DNA of 64,000 bases from Vibrio sp. qd031 (GCF_002100145.1 NZ_JXQD01000004.1:62001-126000); one strand, 5' to 3'. Positions 52,274 to 62,072 are shown, counted from the stretch's first letter. Translations and numbers: made by a program. The notes: generated by a model from the letters alone, not told the origin.

Positions 52274-53425
52274 TTAGACAAATAGAGCCAACAGGTCGTT
52301 AAGGAATAGCTTTCCTTTTTGAGTGATCTGCCAATGATCTTCACTTTCTTCTAAATAGCCTAAATTGATTGCTTCCAGAACGGGCGTGTTTATCGCCTCT
52401 AGCGGTAGCCCAGTACGCGATACAAATTCTTGCTTTGGGCAACTCTCTAGCAATCTAAAGCGATTCATAAAGAACTCAAACGGGCGCTCTTCTTGGCTGA
52501 CTTGGCTCTCATCACTTAAATATTCTTTAGTTAGGTCTAGATACCCGCGAGGGTGTTTTACTTTAACTGTTCGTGTGATGGTGCCGTCTTCGAAACTGAG
52601 CTTGCCATGGGCGCCACAGCCAATGCCTAAATAATCACCGTAACGCCAATAGTTAAGATTGTGCTGGCACTGATAACCAGGCTTGCTGTATCCAGAGGTT
52701 TCATATTGGATGTAACCCGCTTCAGACAGTAGTTCATGCCCTTTTTCAAAGATATCCCATAAATCATCGTCATCGGGCAAGACGGGTGGTTTGGAATAGA
52801 AAGAGGTATTAGGCTCAATCGTCAGTTGGTACCATGACAAGTGGGGTGGATTAAGCTCAATCGCCATTTTTAAATCATCAATCGCTTGTTGTGGGGATTG
52901 ATTTGGCAGGCCGTGCATTAAGTCTAAGTTAAAGCTATTCAGACCAATAGTATGAGCCAGTTTTGCGGCGGTTAACGCTTCTTGTTTGCCGTGAATACGA
53001 CCAAGGGTCAATAGCTTTTCTTGCTCAAAGCTCTGTACACCGATAGAAATACGAGTAACACCCGCAACCACGTATTGCGCGAAACGCTCGGCTTCGACAG
53101 TACCTGGATTGGCTTCCATGGTGATTTCGATGTTGCCTGAAAAATCAATTCGCTGCTTAATACCATCGAGCAAGCGACCGATATGCTGAGGCTCTATCAG
53201 GCTTGGAGTTCCGCCACCAATGAATATTGATGTCAGTGGCCTCGCACTTGGAGATATCTGGTAGCGCTTTAAGTCGATGTCCAAATCTTCAAGCAGAGCA
53301 TCAATATATTGCGCTTGAGGGATCTCACCTTTTTGAGCGTGCGAGTTAAAATCGCAATAGGGGCACTTTTGTACACACCATGGGATGTGTACATACAAGC
53401 TTAGAGGCGGTGGTGTGATGGTCAC
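52274..53425 (-). CDS. hemW: Radical SAM heme chaperone HemW
   Basis: HemW inserts heme into client proteins and is related to coproporphyrinogen dehydrogenase HemN. The 383-residue protein has the radical SAM CX3CX2C motif in IPWCVQKCPYCDFNSH, FIGGGTPSL, EANPGT and the C-terminal HemN-type domain (GIGCGAHGKL, EFFMNRFRL). It lacks the extended N-terminus of HemN. It is the last gene of the yggS to hemW minus-strand set, two bases after rdgB. Confidence 0.94.
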   Translation of the reverse strand: MTITPPPLSLYVHIPWCVQKCPYCDFNSHAQKGEIPQAQYIDALLEDLDIDLKRYQISPSARPLTSIFIGGGTPSLIEPQHIGRLLDGIKQRIDFSGNIEITMEANPGTVEAERFAQYVVAGVTRISIGVQSFEQEKLLTLGRIHGKQEALTAAKLAHTIGLNSFNLDLMHGLPNQSPQQAIDDLKMAIELNPPHLSWYQLTIEPNTSFYSKPPVLPDDDDLWDIFEKGHELLSEAGYIQYETSGYSKPGYQCQHNLNYWRYGDYLGIGCGAHGKLSFEDGTITRTVKVKHPRGYLDLTKEYLSDESQVSQEERPFEFFMNRFRLLESCPKQEFVSRTGLPLEAINTPVLEAINLGYLEESEDHWQITQKGKLFLNDLLALFV

Positions 53426-53427
53426 GA

Positions 53428-54027
53428 TTATTGCTGCGCTTTGAGTTGAGCAAAGAGCGACGCCAATGCTTTACCGCGGTGTGACAGCTGCTTCTTGCGT
53501 GCAGGGTCTAACTGAGCCGACGCACAATCCTCCTCAGGAACGTAAAATACAGGGTCGTAACCAAAACCATTGCTGCCGTGGGCGCGAGTAAGGATACGGC
53601 CTTCCCACTTACCATGGGCAATCAGTGGCGTTGGATCCGCCGCATGACGCATCAACACCAATACGCAATGAAAGCGTGCAGTGCGCTGCGACTCTTCAAC
53701 GCCTTGCATCTCTTGCAATAGCTTATTGAGGTTCTTCTCATCGGTAGCGCCCTCCCCAGAGAAGCGCGCAGAATAGATACCCGGTGCGCCTTTAAGGTAA
53801 TCGACTTCAAGCCCAGAATCGTCAGCAATGGCGGGAAGACCTGAGATCTTTGCAGCATGACGCGCTTTGATGATGGCATTTTCAATAAAGGTCGTGCCAG
53901 TTTCTGGGACATCGGGAACATCAAATTCACTTTGTGCGTGCACAGTAAAACCAAACTCCGATAGCAGATCTGCCATCTCTTTGACTTTGCCTTGGTTGCC
54001 AGTGGCTAAAACGATCGATTGGGTCAT
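53428..54027 (-). CDS. rdgB: XTP/dITP diphosphatase
   Basis: Hydrolyses non-canonical purine triphosphates (ITP, dITP, XTP) to monophosphates, keeping them out of DNA. The 199-residue Ham1-family protein starts [14 protein letters not shown], and has [24 protein letters not shown], the [12 protein letters not shown] substrate loop and [11 protein letters not shown]. Position between DUF4426 and hemW matches E. coli yggU-rdgB-hemW order with one extra gene. Confidence 0.96.
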   Translation of the reverse strand: MTQSIVLATGNQGKVKEMADLLSEFGFTVHAQSEFDVPDVPETGTTFIENAIIKARHAAKISGLPAIADDSGLEVDYLKGAPGIYSARFSGEGATDEKNLNKLLQEMQGVEESQRTARFHCVLVLMRHAADPTPLIAHGKWEGRILTRAHGSNGFGYDPVFYVPEEDCASAQLDPARKKQLSHRGKALASLFAQLKAQQ

Positions 54028-54031
54028 GGGA

Positions 54032-54463
54032 TCACTCTTGGGTGTAGAAAGTTTGTTGGAAATTAATTGGGCCTTTACCTTTTAGCTGGCCATCAATATT
54101 AATCGTAAATCTTAGCAATTCCTCATTAGTAATCGGGAATTGAGCAATGTAGTAAATAGCATTGCCTTCTTTAATGGGCTTGAAGTCGAGCTTACGCTGG
54201 CTACCCAGCAAGTTCTTGGCGCTGCCTGTCACTTTGGCTTCAATCGCGGGTTTACCAGCTTGATAGCGGTCTAAAACGCTAATTGAGATAACACCATTAT
54301 AGCCACTTCGTTTAATGTCGTAGCTGCGGGCAACTTCTGCAGTCAAAAACTGTGCATTGAATGCCGAGTAGTGCACTTCTAAGTCTTTGATGTTTTGAAA
54401 TTGAGCTGCTATGGAAAAGGGTGAAATTAGACAAGCTAGCAAGGTAAATATTCGAAGAGTCAT
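54032..54463 (-). CDS. DUF4426 periplasmic protein
   Basis: A 143-residue exported protein: signal peptide [21 protein letters not shown], then a beta-rich domain beginning [32 protein letters not shown] that I recognise as DUF4426. Function unknown. Vibrios and Pseudomonas often carry this gene next to rdgB/yggU. Its start overlaps the yggU stop by four bases and it is five bases before rdgB, so it is cotranscribed. Confidence 0.88.
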   Translation of the reverse strand: MTLRIFTLLACLISPFSIAAQFQNIKDLEVHYSAFNAQFLTAEVARSYDIKRSGYNGVISISVLDRYQAGKPAIEAKVTGSAKNLLGSQRKLDFKPIKEGNAIYYIAQFPITNEELLRFTINIDGQLKGKGPINFQQTFYTQE

Positions 54464-54750
54464 AACAGTGATTCAATCTCTTTAGGTAGGGTGGAAGGGG
54501 AGTCTAATAACACCTGTTTATGGCGTCCTTGCATCCCTTTCTCTATGTGTATTGAGCCTTTGGGTAAGCCAAACCATTTACTTAGCAGCTTAACCAAGTG
54601 GGCATTGGCTTTACCGTCAATGGGCGGTGCGGTAATCGCTATTTTTAGTTCATCACCATGCTCGCCGACGATTTTATCGCGACTGGCTTTAGGTTGAACG
54701 TAAAGGCGAAGCACAATGGCTTCGCCTTTTTTACTATACCAAGAGGGCAT
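54460..54750 (-). CDS. yggU: DUF167 protein YggU
   Basis: A 96-residue small alpha/beta protein. Family signatures: [54 protein letters not shown] and the basic [11 protein letters not shown]. Structure known for E. coli YggU but no established function. It overlaps DUF4426 by four bases and lies 15 bases after yggT. Confidence 0.93.
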   Translation of the reverse strand: MPSWYSKKGEAIVLRLYVQPKASRDKIVGEHGDELKIAITAPPIDGKANAHLVKLLSKWFGLPKGSIHIEKGMQGRHKQVLLDSPSTLPKEIESLL

Positions 54751-54765
54751 GACGATACTTATTGC

Positions 54766-55323
54766 CTAGGCCATATACCAAAGGTTGCCTAAGAAATCAC
54801 CCATAAGCATGTTGGCGAATTGTAGCAAAATAATCACAATCAACAAACTTAGGTCAATACCGCCTAAATCGGGCAATAGGCGACGAATAGGGGCTAAGAA
54901 AGGTTCAGACAGCTGTGAAAAAACATACTCAATTGGGCTGCGACCTTGACTTACCCAGCTCATGATAGCGCGGATAATTAACACCCAGAATACTAGGTGA
55001 CCAAATTGTTTAACCACCGATAGCGCAGAAAGCAGTATTAGCGTGGTATCAAATTTCACCGCACCTGCTGAAGCAACAAGCACCAACAGCGTATATTTTA
55101 GTAGCGTCACTAAATACGCAAAGACGATTGTGGCGAGATCTAAACTTCCAATTGAGGGAATAACTCGACGCAGTGGCGCGACGAAAGGTTGGGTCGCTTT
55201 AACCACAAACTGAGAGAATGGATTGTAAAAGTCCGCGCGTGCGGCTTGAAGCCAAATACGCATTAAGACCACCATAATGTAGAGGTCAAATACGACTTGG
55301 ATTAAAAAAGTTACTGACTGCAT
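54766..55323 (-). CDS. yggT: YggT-family membrane protein
   Basis: A 185-residue inner-membrane protein with two YGGT repeats: FYNPFSQFVVKATQPFVAPLRRVIP (about residues 31-57) and RSPIEYVFSQLSEPFLAPIRRLLP (about 128-151), each followed by a hydrophobic helix pair. The family has been tied to osmotic tolerance and, in other organisms, cell division or cytochrome assembly; the exact role here is unknown. It sits between proC and yggU as in E. coli. Confidence 0.93.
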   Translation of the reverse strand: MQSVTFLIQVVFDLYIMVVLMRIWLQAARADFYNPFSQFVVKATQPFVAPLRRVIPSIGSLDLATIVFAYLVTLLKYTLLVLVASAGAVKFDTTLILLSALSVVKQFGHLVFWVLIIRAIMSWVSQGRSPIEYVFSQLSEPFLAPIRRLLPDLGGIDLSLLIVIILLQFANMLMGDFLGNLWYMA

Positions 55324-55361
55324 AGTGCGTCCTCTTAATAATGTATGAGCACCAATAGGGC

Positions 55362-56180
55362 TTAAATTTGTGATTCCATCTCTTCAGCGCGTGTCACAGC
55401 CGCTTGCATGGCTTTGGCTACTATATCGCTAAGATTGTGCTGATTAAAGGTTGCGAGTGCTTGAGCTGTCGTTCCGCCTTTCGAAGTCACTTGCTCTCGA
55501 AGTGTTGATAACCCTAAATCGGGGTTCGCAACCACCATTTCCGCTGCACCTAATGCGGTTTGCTGCACTAACATTCTCGCGGTGTTCTCATCAAACCCCT
55601 GTGCAATGGCTTCTTGTTGCATCGCTTCCATAAACAAGAAAAAGTAAGCCGGTGCACTGCCTGCCGCGGCGATAATATTATTGATCCCCGCTTCCGTGTC
55701 GACCCAGCATACTTTACCCACTGCAGACATTAATTGGTCTGAGAAGGTTTTGTCTGACTCAGAGACACTGTTTGGAGCGTATATGCCACTCATGCCTTCA
55801 CCAATCAATGCCGGAGTATTAGGCATAACACGGACCAGTTGCAATGATTGTTCAAACATTGCCTCCAGGCGTTCACAGGTTATTCCAGCGGCTATGGATA
55901 TAATCAACTTTGATGATAAATCGAGAGCCTTTAATTCTGCAGCGACCACTTCCATCATTTGCGGTTTGACCGCCAGCACAATGACGTCAGCAGATTTAGC
56001 TGCAACGACATTGCTCGATGACGTATTGATGCCAAATTCAGTGGAAATTGCGGTGCGAGTTGACTCACTTGGCGCAGTCGCGATGATCTGTTGTTTCGGA
56101 TAATCACTGCTGAGCATGCCAGCGATAATAGAGCGCGTCATATTGCCCGCTCCAATAAATGCTATTTCTCTAAATTCCAT
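55362..56180 (-). CDS. proC: Pyrroline-5-carboxylate reductase
   Basis: Last step of proline synthesis, reducing P5C with NADPH. The 272-residue protein has the Rossmann motif IAFIGAGNMTRSIIAGML, AVKPQMM, MPNTPALIGEGM and the C-terminal signature ALGAAEMV...LREQVTSKGGTTAQAL. It is downstream of yggS, whose product is a PLP-homeostasis protein, a widely conserved pairing. Confidence 0.97.
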   Translation of the reverse strand: MEFREIAFIGAGNMTRSIIAGMLSSDYPKQQIIATAPSESTRTAISTEFGINTSSSNVVAAKSADVIVLAVKPQMMEVVAAELKALDLSSKLIISIAAGITCERLEAMFEQSLQLVRVMPNTPALIGEGMSGIYAPNSVSESDKTFSDQLMSAVGKVCWVDTEAGINNIIAAAGSAPAYFFLFMEAMQQEAIAQGFDENTARMLVQQTALGAAEMVVANPDLGLSTLREQVTSKGGTTAQALATFNQHNLSDIVAKAMQAAVTRAEEMESQI

Positions 56181-56205
56181 TCAGCTTTACTTCCTACGTC
56201 ATAAT

Positions 56206-56916
56206 CTAATTGTGGTTACTGTAGTCACGAGCACCAAAGATTGCGGTGCCTATGCGAACCATAGTGCTTCCTGCTTCTACCGCGGCTTGCATATCGCCAC
56301 TCATACCCATGGATAATGTATCTATACTGTTGATGGTGCTTTCGAGCGAGATTTTCAAGTCTTTCAACGCGTTGAATGCGGCAAGTTGCTCGCTATATTG
56401 GGTAACATTTGCGGGAATAGACATTAATCCGCGAAGCTTAAGATTAGGCAGGGCGTCAATGTATTGAGCGAGCTTCAGTACCTCTTTCGGGTCTATACCA
56501 GACTTGCTCTGTTCGCCGCTGGTATTCACTTGAATAAGCACATTAAGAGGTGCCATCTCTGATGGACGCTGATCGCTGAGTCTTTTGGCTATTTTTTCAC
56601 GATCGATAGAGTGAACCCAGTCGAAATTTTCAGCGATAAGCTTAGTTTTGTTCGATTGGATGGGGCCGATGAAGTGCCAATCGAGATTTTTCTCGGTATA
56701 GTGTTCGTTAAAATATTGAATTTTATCAACACCTTCTTGGACGTAGTTTTCGCCAAAGCAGCGTTGCCCCGCCTCGATTGCCTGCTCGATGGCTTCTATA
56801 GGTTTGGTTTTACTTACCGCCAAAAGTTGCACAGAGCCGGTTGGGCGACCAAACTTAGCTTCAAAGCTGTTCAATTCGCGATTAAGCGAGTCTAAATTGT
56901 GTTGGATTGTGCTCAT
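56206..56916 (-). CDS. yggS: Pyridoxal phosphate homeostasis protein YggS (PLPBP)
   Basis: A 236-residue PLP-binding fold-III barrel protein without known catalysis that maintains free PLP and amino-acid pools. LLAVSKTKP contains the PLP-binding Lys; FGENYVQEGVDKI, WHFIGPIQSNKTK, NTSGEQSKSG and SMGMSGDMQAAVEAGSTMVRIGTAIFG follow. It is divergent from pilT with only 23 bases between start codons, so each promoter must reach into the other gene. Confidence 0.96.
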   Translation of the reverse strand: MSTIQHNLDSLNRELNSFEAKFGRPTGSVQLLAVSKTKPIEAIEQAIEAGQRCFGENYVQEGVDKIQYFNEHYTEKNLDWHFIGPIQSNKTKLIAENFDWVHSIDREKIAKRLSDQRPSEMAPLNVLIQVNTSGEQSKSGIDPKEVLKLAQYIDALPNLKLRGLMSIPANVTQYSEQLAAFNALKDLKISLESTINSIDTLSMGMSGDMQAAVEAGSTMVRIGTAIFGARDYSNHN

Positions 56917-56939
56917 ATCAGTTTTTATAAGGAAATTAG

Positions 56940-57977
56940 ATGGATATTGCTGAGTTATTGGATTTTAGTGTAAAGCATAATGCCTCAGATCTACACCTTT
57001 CTGCGGGAGTTCCTCCAATGGTGCGCATTGATGGCGATGTTCGCAAATTAGGTGTTCCTGCGTTTTCACATTCTGATGTGCACAAATTGGTGTTCGAAAT
57101 CATGAACGACGCACAGCGTGCTGAGTTTGAAGAAAAGCTGGAAGTCGACTTTTCCTTTGAATTACCTCAGGTTGGGCGTTTTCGCGTGAACGCGTTTAAT
57201 CAAGCAAGAGGCTGCTCGGCAGTGTTTCGTACCATCCCTGTCGAAATCCCAAGCCTTGAGCAGCTCAACTGCCCTGAGGTTTTTGAGCAGATCGCCAATT
57301 ATGAACGTGGTTTGGTGTTAGTGACTGGACCTACAGGGTCGGGTAAATCAACCACGTTGGCCGCAATGGTGGATTACATTAATCAGAACCACAACAAACA
57401 CATATTGACCATTGAAGATCCTATTGAGTTTGTTCATCCAGACAAAAAGTGCCTAATCAACCAGCGTGAGGTGCATCGCGATACCCACTCATTTAAAGCG
57501 GCACTTCGTTCTGCGTTGCGTGAAGATCCAGACGTTATATTAGTGGGCGAGCTTCGAGATCAAGAAACCATCAGTCTCGCGCTTACTGCAGCAGAAACCG
57601 GTCACCTCGTGTTTGGTACGCTCCACACTAGTTCGGCCGCTAAGACGATTGACCGGATCATTGATGTGTTTCCAGGTGCCGATAAGGCCATGGTACGTTC
57701 AATGTTATCGGAATCGTTGCGCGCTGTTATTGCTCAAAAATTACTTAAGCGAACGGGGGGAGGACGAGTGGCTTGTCACGAAATAATGATCGCTAATCCA
57801 GCCATCCGTAACCTCATTCGAGAAGATAAAGTTGCCCAGATGTACTCAATCATTCAAACCGGTGCAACGCTGGGTATGACCACAATGGAGCAAGCGGGCA
57901 AACAGTTAATGATGAAAGGCGAGGTTGAGCGTAGCGAAGTCGAACAAAAAATTGGTCTTGATAGCGGAAGCTTTTAG
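56940..57977 (+). CDS. pilT: Type IV pilus retraction ATPase PilT
   Basis: Hexameric ATPase that powers pilus retraction for twitching and DNA uptake. The 345-residue protein has the PAS-like N-terminus, Walker A TGPTGSGKSTTLA near residue 132, Asp box, Walker B VGELRDQETIS and His box TGHLVFGTLHTSSAAKTIDRI. AAGGA lies six bases before the ATG. pilU follows after 15 bases, the standard vibrio and pseudomonad arrangement. Confidence 0.97.
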   Translation: MDIAELLDFSVKHNASDLHLSAGVPPMVRIDGDVRKLGVPAFSHSDVHKLVFEIMNDAQRAEFEEKLEVDFSFELPQVGRFRVNAFNQARGCSAVFRTIPVEIPSLEQLNCPEVFEQIANYERGLVLVTGPTGSGKSTTLAAMVDYINQNHNKHILTIEDPIEFVHPDKKCLINQREVHRDTHSFKAALRSALREDPDVILVGELRDQETISLALTAAETGHLVFGTLHTSSAAKTIDRIIDVFPGADKAMVRSMLSESLRAVIAQKLLKRTGGGRVACHEIMIANPAIRNLIREDKVAQMYSIIQTGATLGMTTMEQAGKQLMMKGEVERSEVEQKIGLDSGSF

Positions 57978-57992
57978 CTTAGGAGCACGATA

Positions 57993-59099
57993 ATGGAACT
58001 CAAACAAATGCTGGACACCATGGTGAGCTTAAAGGCTTCCGATGTCTATATTACTGTTGGCGCTCCGTGTTTGTTTCGCGTCGACGGTGAGCTTCGCGCC
58101 AATGGCGACAAATTACATCAGTCTGGTGTCACGGCGCTGCTCGATTCGATGATGGATAATGATCGTCGCAAAGATTACCGCGAGACGCGAGAGTCCAATT
58201 TCGCCATAGTGCGAGATGGTGGCCGATTTAGGGTCAGTGCCTTTTTCCAGCGTGAGTTACCAGGGGCGGTGATCCGCCGGATCGAAACTGAGATCCCTAC
58301 CTTTGAACAGTTGAAATTACCGGACGTTTTGAAAGATCTTGCTGTTGCTAAGCGAGGATTGATCTTAGTAGTGGGCGCCACCGGGTCGGGTAAATCTACC
58401 ACGATGGCAGCGATGACTGGTTATCGAAATCAACATCGTAGCGGCCACATACTAACGGTTGAAGATCCTATCGAATTTGTTCATGAGCATCAAAACTGCA
58501 TCGTAACTCAACGTGAAGTTGGGCTAGACACTGCAAGTTACGAAGTGGCGCTAAAAAACTCGCTCAGGCAAGCGCCAGACATGATTTTGATCGGTGAAAT
58601 CCGCAGCCGAGAAACCATGGAATATGCGATGACCTTTGCTGAAACAGGGCACTTGTGTATGGCAACATTACACGCCAATAACGCCAACCAAGCCCTAGAG
58701 CGGATCATGCACTTAGTGCCTAAAGATCGACGCGATCAGTTTTTGCTGGATCTTTCACTAAACCTCAAAGGTGTCATTGGTCAGCAGTTGCTGCGGGATA
58801 AAAGTGGCGAAGGGCGGCACGGCGTGTTTGAGATCTTACTTAATAGCCCAAGAGTGTCCGATTTAATCCGTAAAGGGGAGACTCACGAACTTAAAACTAC
58901 GATGGCGAAATCTAATGAAGTTGGCATGTGTACTTTTGATCAGTCTCTGTACCAATTAGTGATTGACGATAAGATCACCGAGGAGGAAGCCATGCACAGT
59001 GCCGACTCTGCTAACGATTTACGATTGATGATCAAAACCCAGCGTGGCGACGCCATCGCGAGTGGCTCGCTTGCCAATGTGCAGATCGATATGGATTAG
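57993..59099 (+). CDS. pilU: PilT-dependent retraction ATPase PilU
   Basis: PilT paralogue that assists retraction under load. The 368-residue protein has Walker A GATGSGKSTTMA, Walker B ILIGEIRSRETMEY and His box TGHLCMATLHANNANQA. RAPDM-type LRQAPDMI distinguishes it from PilT. Its last residues (ASGSLANVQIDMD) are echoed in frame just beyond the stop codon, suggesting an earlier tail duplication. It is cotranscribed with pilT. Confidence 0.96.
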   Translation: MELKQMLDTMVSLKASDVYITVGAPCLFRVDGELRANGDKLHQSGVTALLDSMMDNDRRKDYRETRESNFAIVRDGGRFRVSAFFQRELPGAVIRRIETEIPTFEQLKLPDVLKDLAVAKRGLILVVGATGSGKSTTMAAMTGYRNQHRSGHILTVEDPIEFVHEHQNCIVTQREVGLDTASYEVALKNSLRQAPDMILIGEIRSRETMEYAMTFAETGHLCMATLHANNANQALERIMHLVPKDRRDQFLLDLSLNLKGVIGQQLLRDKSGEGRHGVFEILLNSPRVSDLIRKGETHELKTTMAKSNEVGMCTFDQSLYQLVIDDKITEEEAMHSADSANDLRLMIKTQRGDAIASGSLANVQIDMD

Positions 59100-59293
59100 A
59101 CACTGCAGCTTCGCACTGCCAGTGGCTCATTGGCCGATGTGACGATTGATATGGGTAGAGTTCAGTGCAATACCGTGCGGTGGTTGCGAAGCAAGCACCT
59201 CACGGTAGTGAATCTTAGCTACCGGTACATCTTCGCAAGCGAAAATGGGCCGGTATCGGCGCAGGGATCAGTACCGTATTCCAGAAGTGAGGA
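59100..59293. other. Region after pilU with duplicated tail and hairpins
   Basis: In the pilU frame the first 19 codons after the stop read TLQLRTASGSLADVTIDMG, repeating the pilU tail. A hairpin follows at 59171-59206 (TACCGTG.GGTG.TTGC with GCAA.CACC.CACGGTA), then a second structure at 59221-59254 (ACCGG/CCGGT enclosing TTCGC/GCGAA). Either may act in termination; neither has a T run. Confidence 0.65.
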
Positions 59294-60763
59294 TTAAGCC
59301 GCAGACTGCTGGTGGCCATCTTGAAATTTCCTAGCAATCTCGACGAATTCAGCTCCAATCTTTAAGAAACTATCCACCACGTCAGGATCAAAGTGTGTAC
59401 CTCTACCTTCGACGATAATGGCGAGTGCTTTCTGATGTGAGAATGCGGGTTTGTAAACACGCTTGGAAATGAGCGCATCGTACACATCAGCTAAAGCCAT
59501 AAGTCTTCCAGATAAAGGGATTTCTTCACCGGTTAACCCGTATGGATAACCACTTCCATCCCACTTTTCATGATGTGTTAGCGATATCTCTTTAGCAACA
59601 TGCAAAAACGAGCTGCTTCCCATCTGGCTTTCTGCAATCGAAAGCGCTTTAGCACCGATAACGGGGTGCAGCTTCATCGTTTCAAACTCATCAGCAGTCA
59701 GTTTTCCAGGTTTGAGTAACACAGAGTCAGGCACGCCCACCTTGCCTATGTCGTGCAGAGGCGCAGATTTGTGGAGCAGTTCAATGTAGTCGGGCGTGAG
59801 CTTAACAGCATATTTCTGTTGCTTAGCCATTTGCTGGGCTAAGGCTTTAACATACTCTTGAGTGCGTAAAATATGTGCCCCCGTTTCGTTATCACGAGAC
59901 TCGGCGAGAGCCGAAAGACTGACTATAGCAACATCTCTGGTGATGGTGACTTCATTTTGCGTTTGCTGCAGTGCATCCAACATGCTATTGGTCATGGTTG
60001 CTATTGCCCCGATTTCATCATTATTGTGAATTGGAAGGCGTTGCGCGACGTCACCGTGGGTTACTTTTGAAAGCGCGATTTCCTGGCTTTCAAGAATGAG
60101 TGACATCCACTTTCGCCATAAGTGCATGATGCTTATTCCATAGCTCATTAAAACCAATGCTACGTATAGAAACTCTTTGATTACACTAATTTTTCCGCTG
60201 CCCTCTAGTAATTGCGCGGGATTGTGTTCAAGCCAAAACACCCCTTTCACACCGACCATAGTCAGCGAAACTGAAAGAGCGATAAACATTAAGACGACCA
60301 GCGTAATGGCCTGTTTTACCATTGAGCGCCTTTCGCCTGAGGAGTGCGTTAAAGACGGCTCTGATGCGTTTGCCCATCGAACGCTGTCAATTTTTGCATC
60401 AAGCTCGAGTAATAGCCCAGTAAAGAAACCGAACATGCAGAATCCAAACACCACCTTGGCATTACTGTCGACGGTAAATTGATAATTTAGGTTGTAATAC
60501 GTGGCCAGAAGAACCCCAGCTACCAAGAATAATATGGTGTCTAATAGAGCAAAGCTGGTGGTTTGAAATGACTTAAGTGTTCGAGAAATAGTGTGGCGAG
60601 TGCCAAATAGAATGGTAAATACAACACCGCAATGTGTATAAACCTCAGTTAAAGTGAGAGTTTCCAACATTGGACAAACCCGTCCTGCATATGTGCCAAA
60701 AAGCCCACATGCTAAGGCGTAACCGAGCAACGTTTTCCCAACATTATAACGAGAGCTATCCAT
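59294..60763 (-). CDS. HD-GYP domain cyclic-di-GMP phosphodiesterase, membrane-bound
   Basis: A 489-residue predicted c-di-GMP hydrolase. The N-terminal half has about six membrane helices, followed by a HAMP-like linker (HGDVAQRLPIHNNDEIGAIATMTNSMLDALQ) and an HD-GYP domain with the metal/catalytic signature HDIGKVGVPD and the HHEKWDGSGYPYGL motif intact, so it should be active. ATG 60763 is chosen; a frame extension to 60811 is possible. It lies beside pilT-pilU, and c-di-GMP often tunes type IV pili, but the link is contextual. Convergent with pilU. Confidence 0.9.
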   Translation of the reverse strand: MDSSRYNVGKTLLGYALACGLFGTYAGRVCPMLETLTLTEVYTHCGVVFTILFGTRHTISRTLKSFQTTSFALLDTILFLVAGVLLATYYNLNYQFTVDSNAKVVFGFCMFGFFTGLLLELDAKIDSVRWANASEPSLTHSSGERRSMVKQAITLVVLMFIALSVSLTMVGVKGVFWLEHNPAQLLEGSGKISVIKEFLYVALVLMSYGISIMHLWRKWMSLILESQEIALSKVTHGDVAQRLPIHNNDEIGAIATMTNSMLDALQQTQNEVTITRDVAIVSLSALAESRDNETGAHILRTQEYVKALAQQMAKQQKYAVKLTPDYIELLHKSAPLHDIGKVGVPDSVLLKPGKLTADEFETMKLHPVIGAKALSIAESQMGSSSFLHVAKEISLTHHEKWDGSGYPYGLTGEEIPLSGRLMALADVYDALISKRVYKPAFSHQKALAIIVEGRGTHFDPDVVDSFLKIGAEFVEIARKFQDGHQQSAA

Positions 60764-60947
60764 GCTTCTACCGTCTATGTGTTTACCTATACTACTGTAC
60801 AAATAACACATAATTAGGCGTTAAGCATGCTTTTTCCGCACGGCGACCTATAAGTCACGTCGCTCTATCAAAAACTACTTTTAAATCTTAGGGTTGGGGT
60901 GAAGTGTTGATCCAAAGAGCGGACTATTTTAATCAATAAAAGTGTGC

Positions 60948-60980
60948 CACAGCCACAGCAGGATTGCTGCTGTGGCTGTG
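60948..60980. repeat. 13-bp perfect inverted repeat
   Basis: CACAGCCACAGCA and TGCTGTGGCTGTG with a 7-base loop, between the HD-GYP gene and ruvX. No T run follows on either strand, so it is not a standard terminator. The remainder of this 300-base gap shows nothing else. Confidence 0.8.
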
Positions 60981-61063
60981 TTCAACGAACACGATCAGGG
61001 GGATATAAAGGGTATTAAACCTCAATTAGGTTAGCTAAAAATAGTAATCAATAAGACAGTGTT

Positions 61064-61492
61064 TTAACTGTCCCACCGAGACTCAAACCAACTTTCTAGA
61101 ATCACCACGGCAGATTGGCAATCCACATTTCCTTTTGAAAGGGCTTTATAGCCGCCCATCTCAAACAGCTCCGAACGAGCTTCGGCAGTAGATAGTCGCT
61201 CATCGTGGAGCTCTACAGGTAATCCAAAGCGACCATGAAGTCTGTTAGCAAACTTTTTAGCGCGTGGGGTAATTGACTCTAGCGCTTTACCTTGAAGATC
61301 CGTTGGTAGCCCCACAACCAGTAAATCTGGTTGCCATTCTTTGATTTGTTGTTCAATGAGATCCCAATTAGGGATCCCATCGTTGGCTTTAAACGCTTTT
61401 AGAGGGCTTGCTGTACCGGTAATTTCTTGACCTATGGCCGAGCCGATACTTTTGGTCCCAAAATCGAACGCCATAATGCTTCTAGAACTCAT
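61064..61492 (-). CDS. ruvX: Pre-16S rRNA nuclease / RuvX (YqgF)
   Basis: An RNase H-fold nuclease implicated in 16S rRNA 5'-end maturation and once proposed as a Holliday junction resolvase. The 142-residue protein has the first catalytic Asp in [25 protein letters not shown] and [13 protein letters not shown] with the second acidic residue. It overlaps yqgE by four bases and ends the rsmE-gshB-yqgE-ruvX unit. Confidence 0.95.
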   Translation of the reverse strand: MSSRSIMAFDFGTKSIGSAIGQEITGTASPLKAFKANDGIPNWDLIEQQIKEWQPDLLVVGLPTDLQGKALESITPRAKKFANRLHGRFGLPVELHDERLSTAEARSELFEMGGYKALSKGNVDCQSAVVILESWFESRWDS

Positions 61493-62052
61493 GCGTGACC
61501 AGACTCCGCAGATAGATTCGCGGCATCAATACCGAGTTTTGTTAGCGCTTTACGCCAGCGTTCATCAATAGGTGTATCGAAGATGATGTCGTTGTCTGCT
61601 TCAATGCTTAACCAAGAGTTTTCTACCATCTCTTGTTCAAGTTGACCCGCTTCCCAACCCGAGTAGCCTAATGCCACCAAGTACTGTTTAGGCTCCGCTT
61701 CTGTGCCTAATACGGTGAGAATATCTTTGGACGTGGTCATCGCAAGTCCATCTGTCATTTGAACACTGGACTGATAGTCATCTTTTGGTATGTGCAAAAT
61801 GAAGCCGCGGTCTTCAGAAACGGGGCCACCATTAAGCACTTTCTGTTTTAAGCTATCGACTTTGATTTGTGGGTGGACAGGATCGACGTCCACCTGTTGC
61901 AGCATTTTTTCGACAGTCACGTCGATGGGGGCGTTGATCATAATGCCCATCGCACCTTCATCGTTGTGCTCACACACATAGATGACCGACTGCTTGAAGT
62001 AGGGATCAACCATGCTTGGCATCGCCACTAGAAAATGATTCTTTAAATTCAT
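61489..62052 (-). CDS. yqgE: YqgE/AlgH family protein
   Basis: A 187-residue protein of the UPF0301/AlgH family, almost always next to ruvX. Signatures: [51 protein letters not shown] and [14 protein letters not shown]. AlgH was described as an alginate regulator in Pseudomonas, but a biochemical role has not been established. Cotranscribed with gshB, 20 bases downstream. Confidence 0.95.
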   Translation of the reverse strand: MNLKNHFLVAMPSMVDPYFKQSVIYVCEHNDEGAMGIMINAPIDVTVEKMLQQVDVDPVHPQIKVDSLKQKVLNGGPVSEDRGFILHIPKDDYQSSVQMTDGLAMTTSKDILTVLGTEAEPKQYLVALGYSGWEAGQLEQEMVENSWLSIEADNDIIFDTPIDERWRKALTKLGIDAANLSAESGHA

Positions 62053-62072
62053 ATCCCTCTCCTTTAAATCGA

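Noticed and set aside
55681..56103. 140-codon plus-strand frame inside proC
   Set aside because: Antisense shadow; no recognisable protein features.
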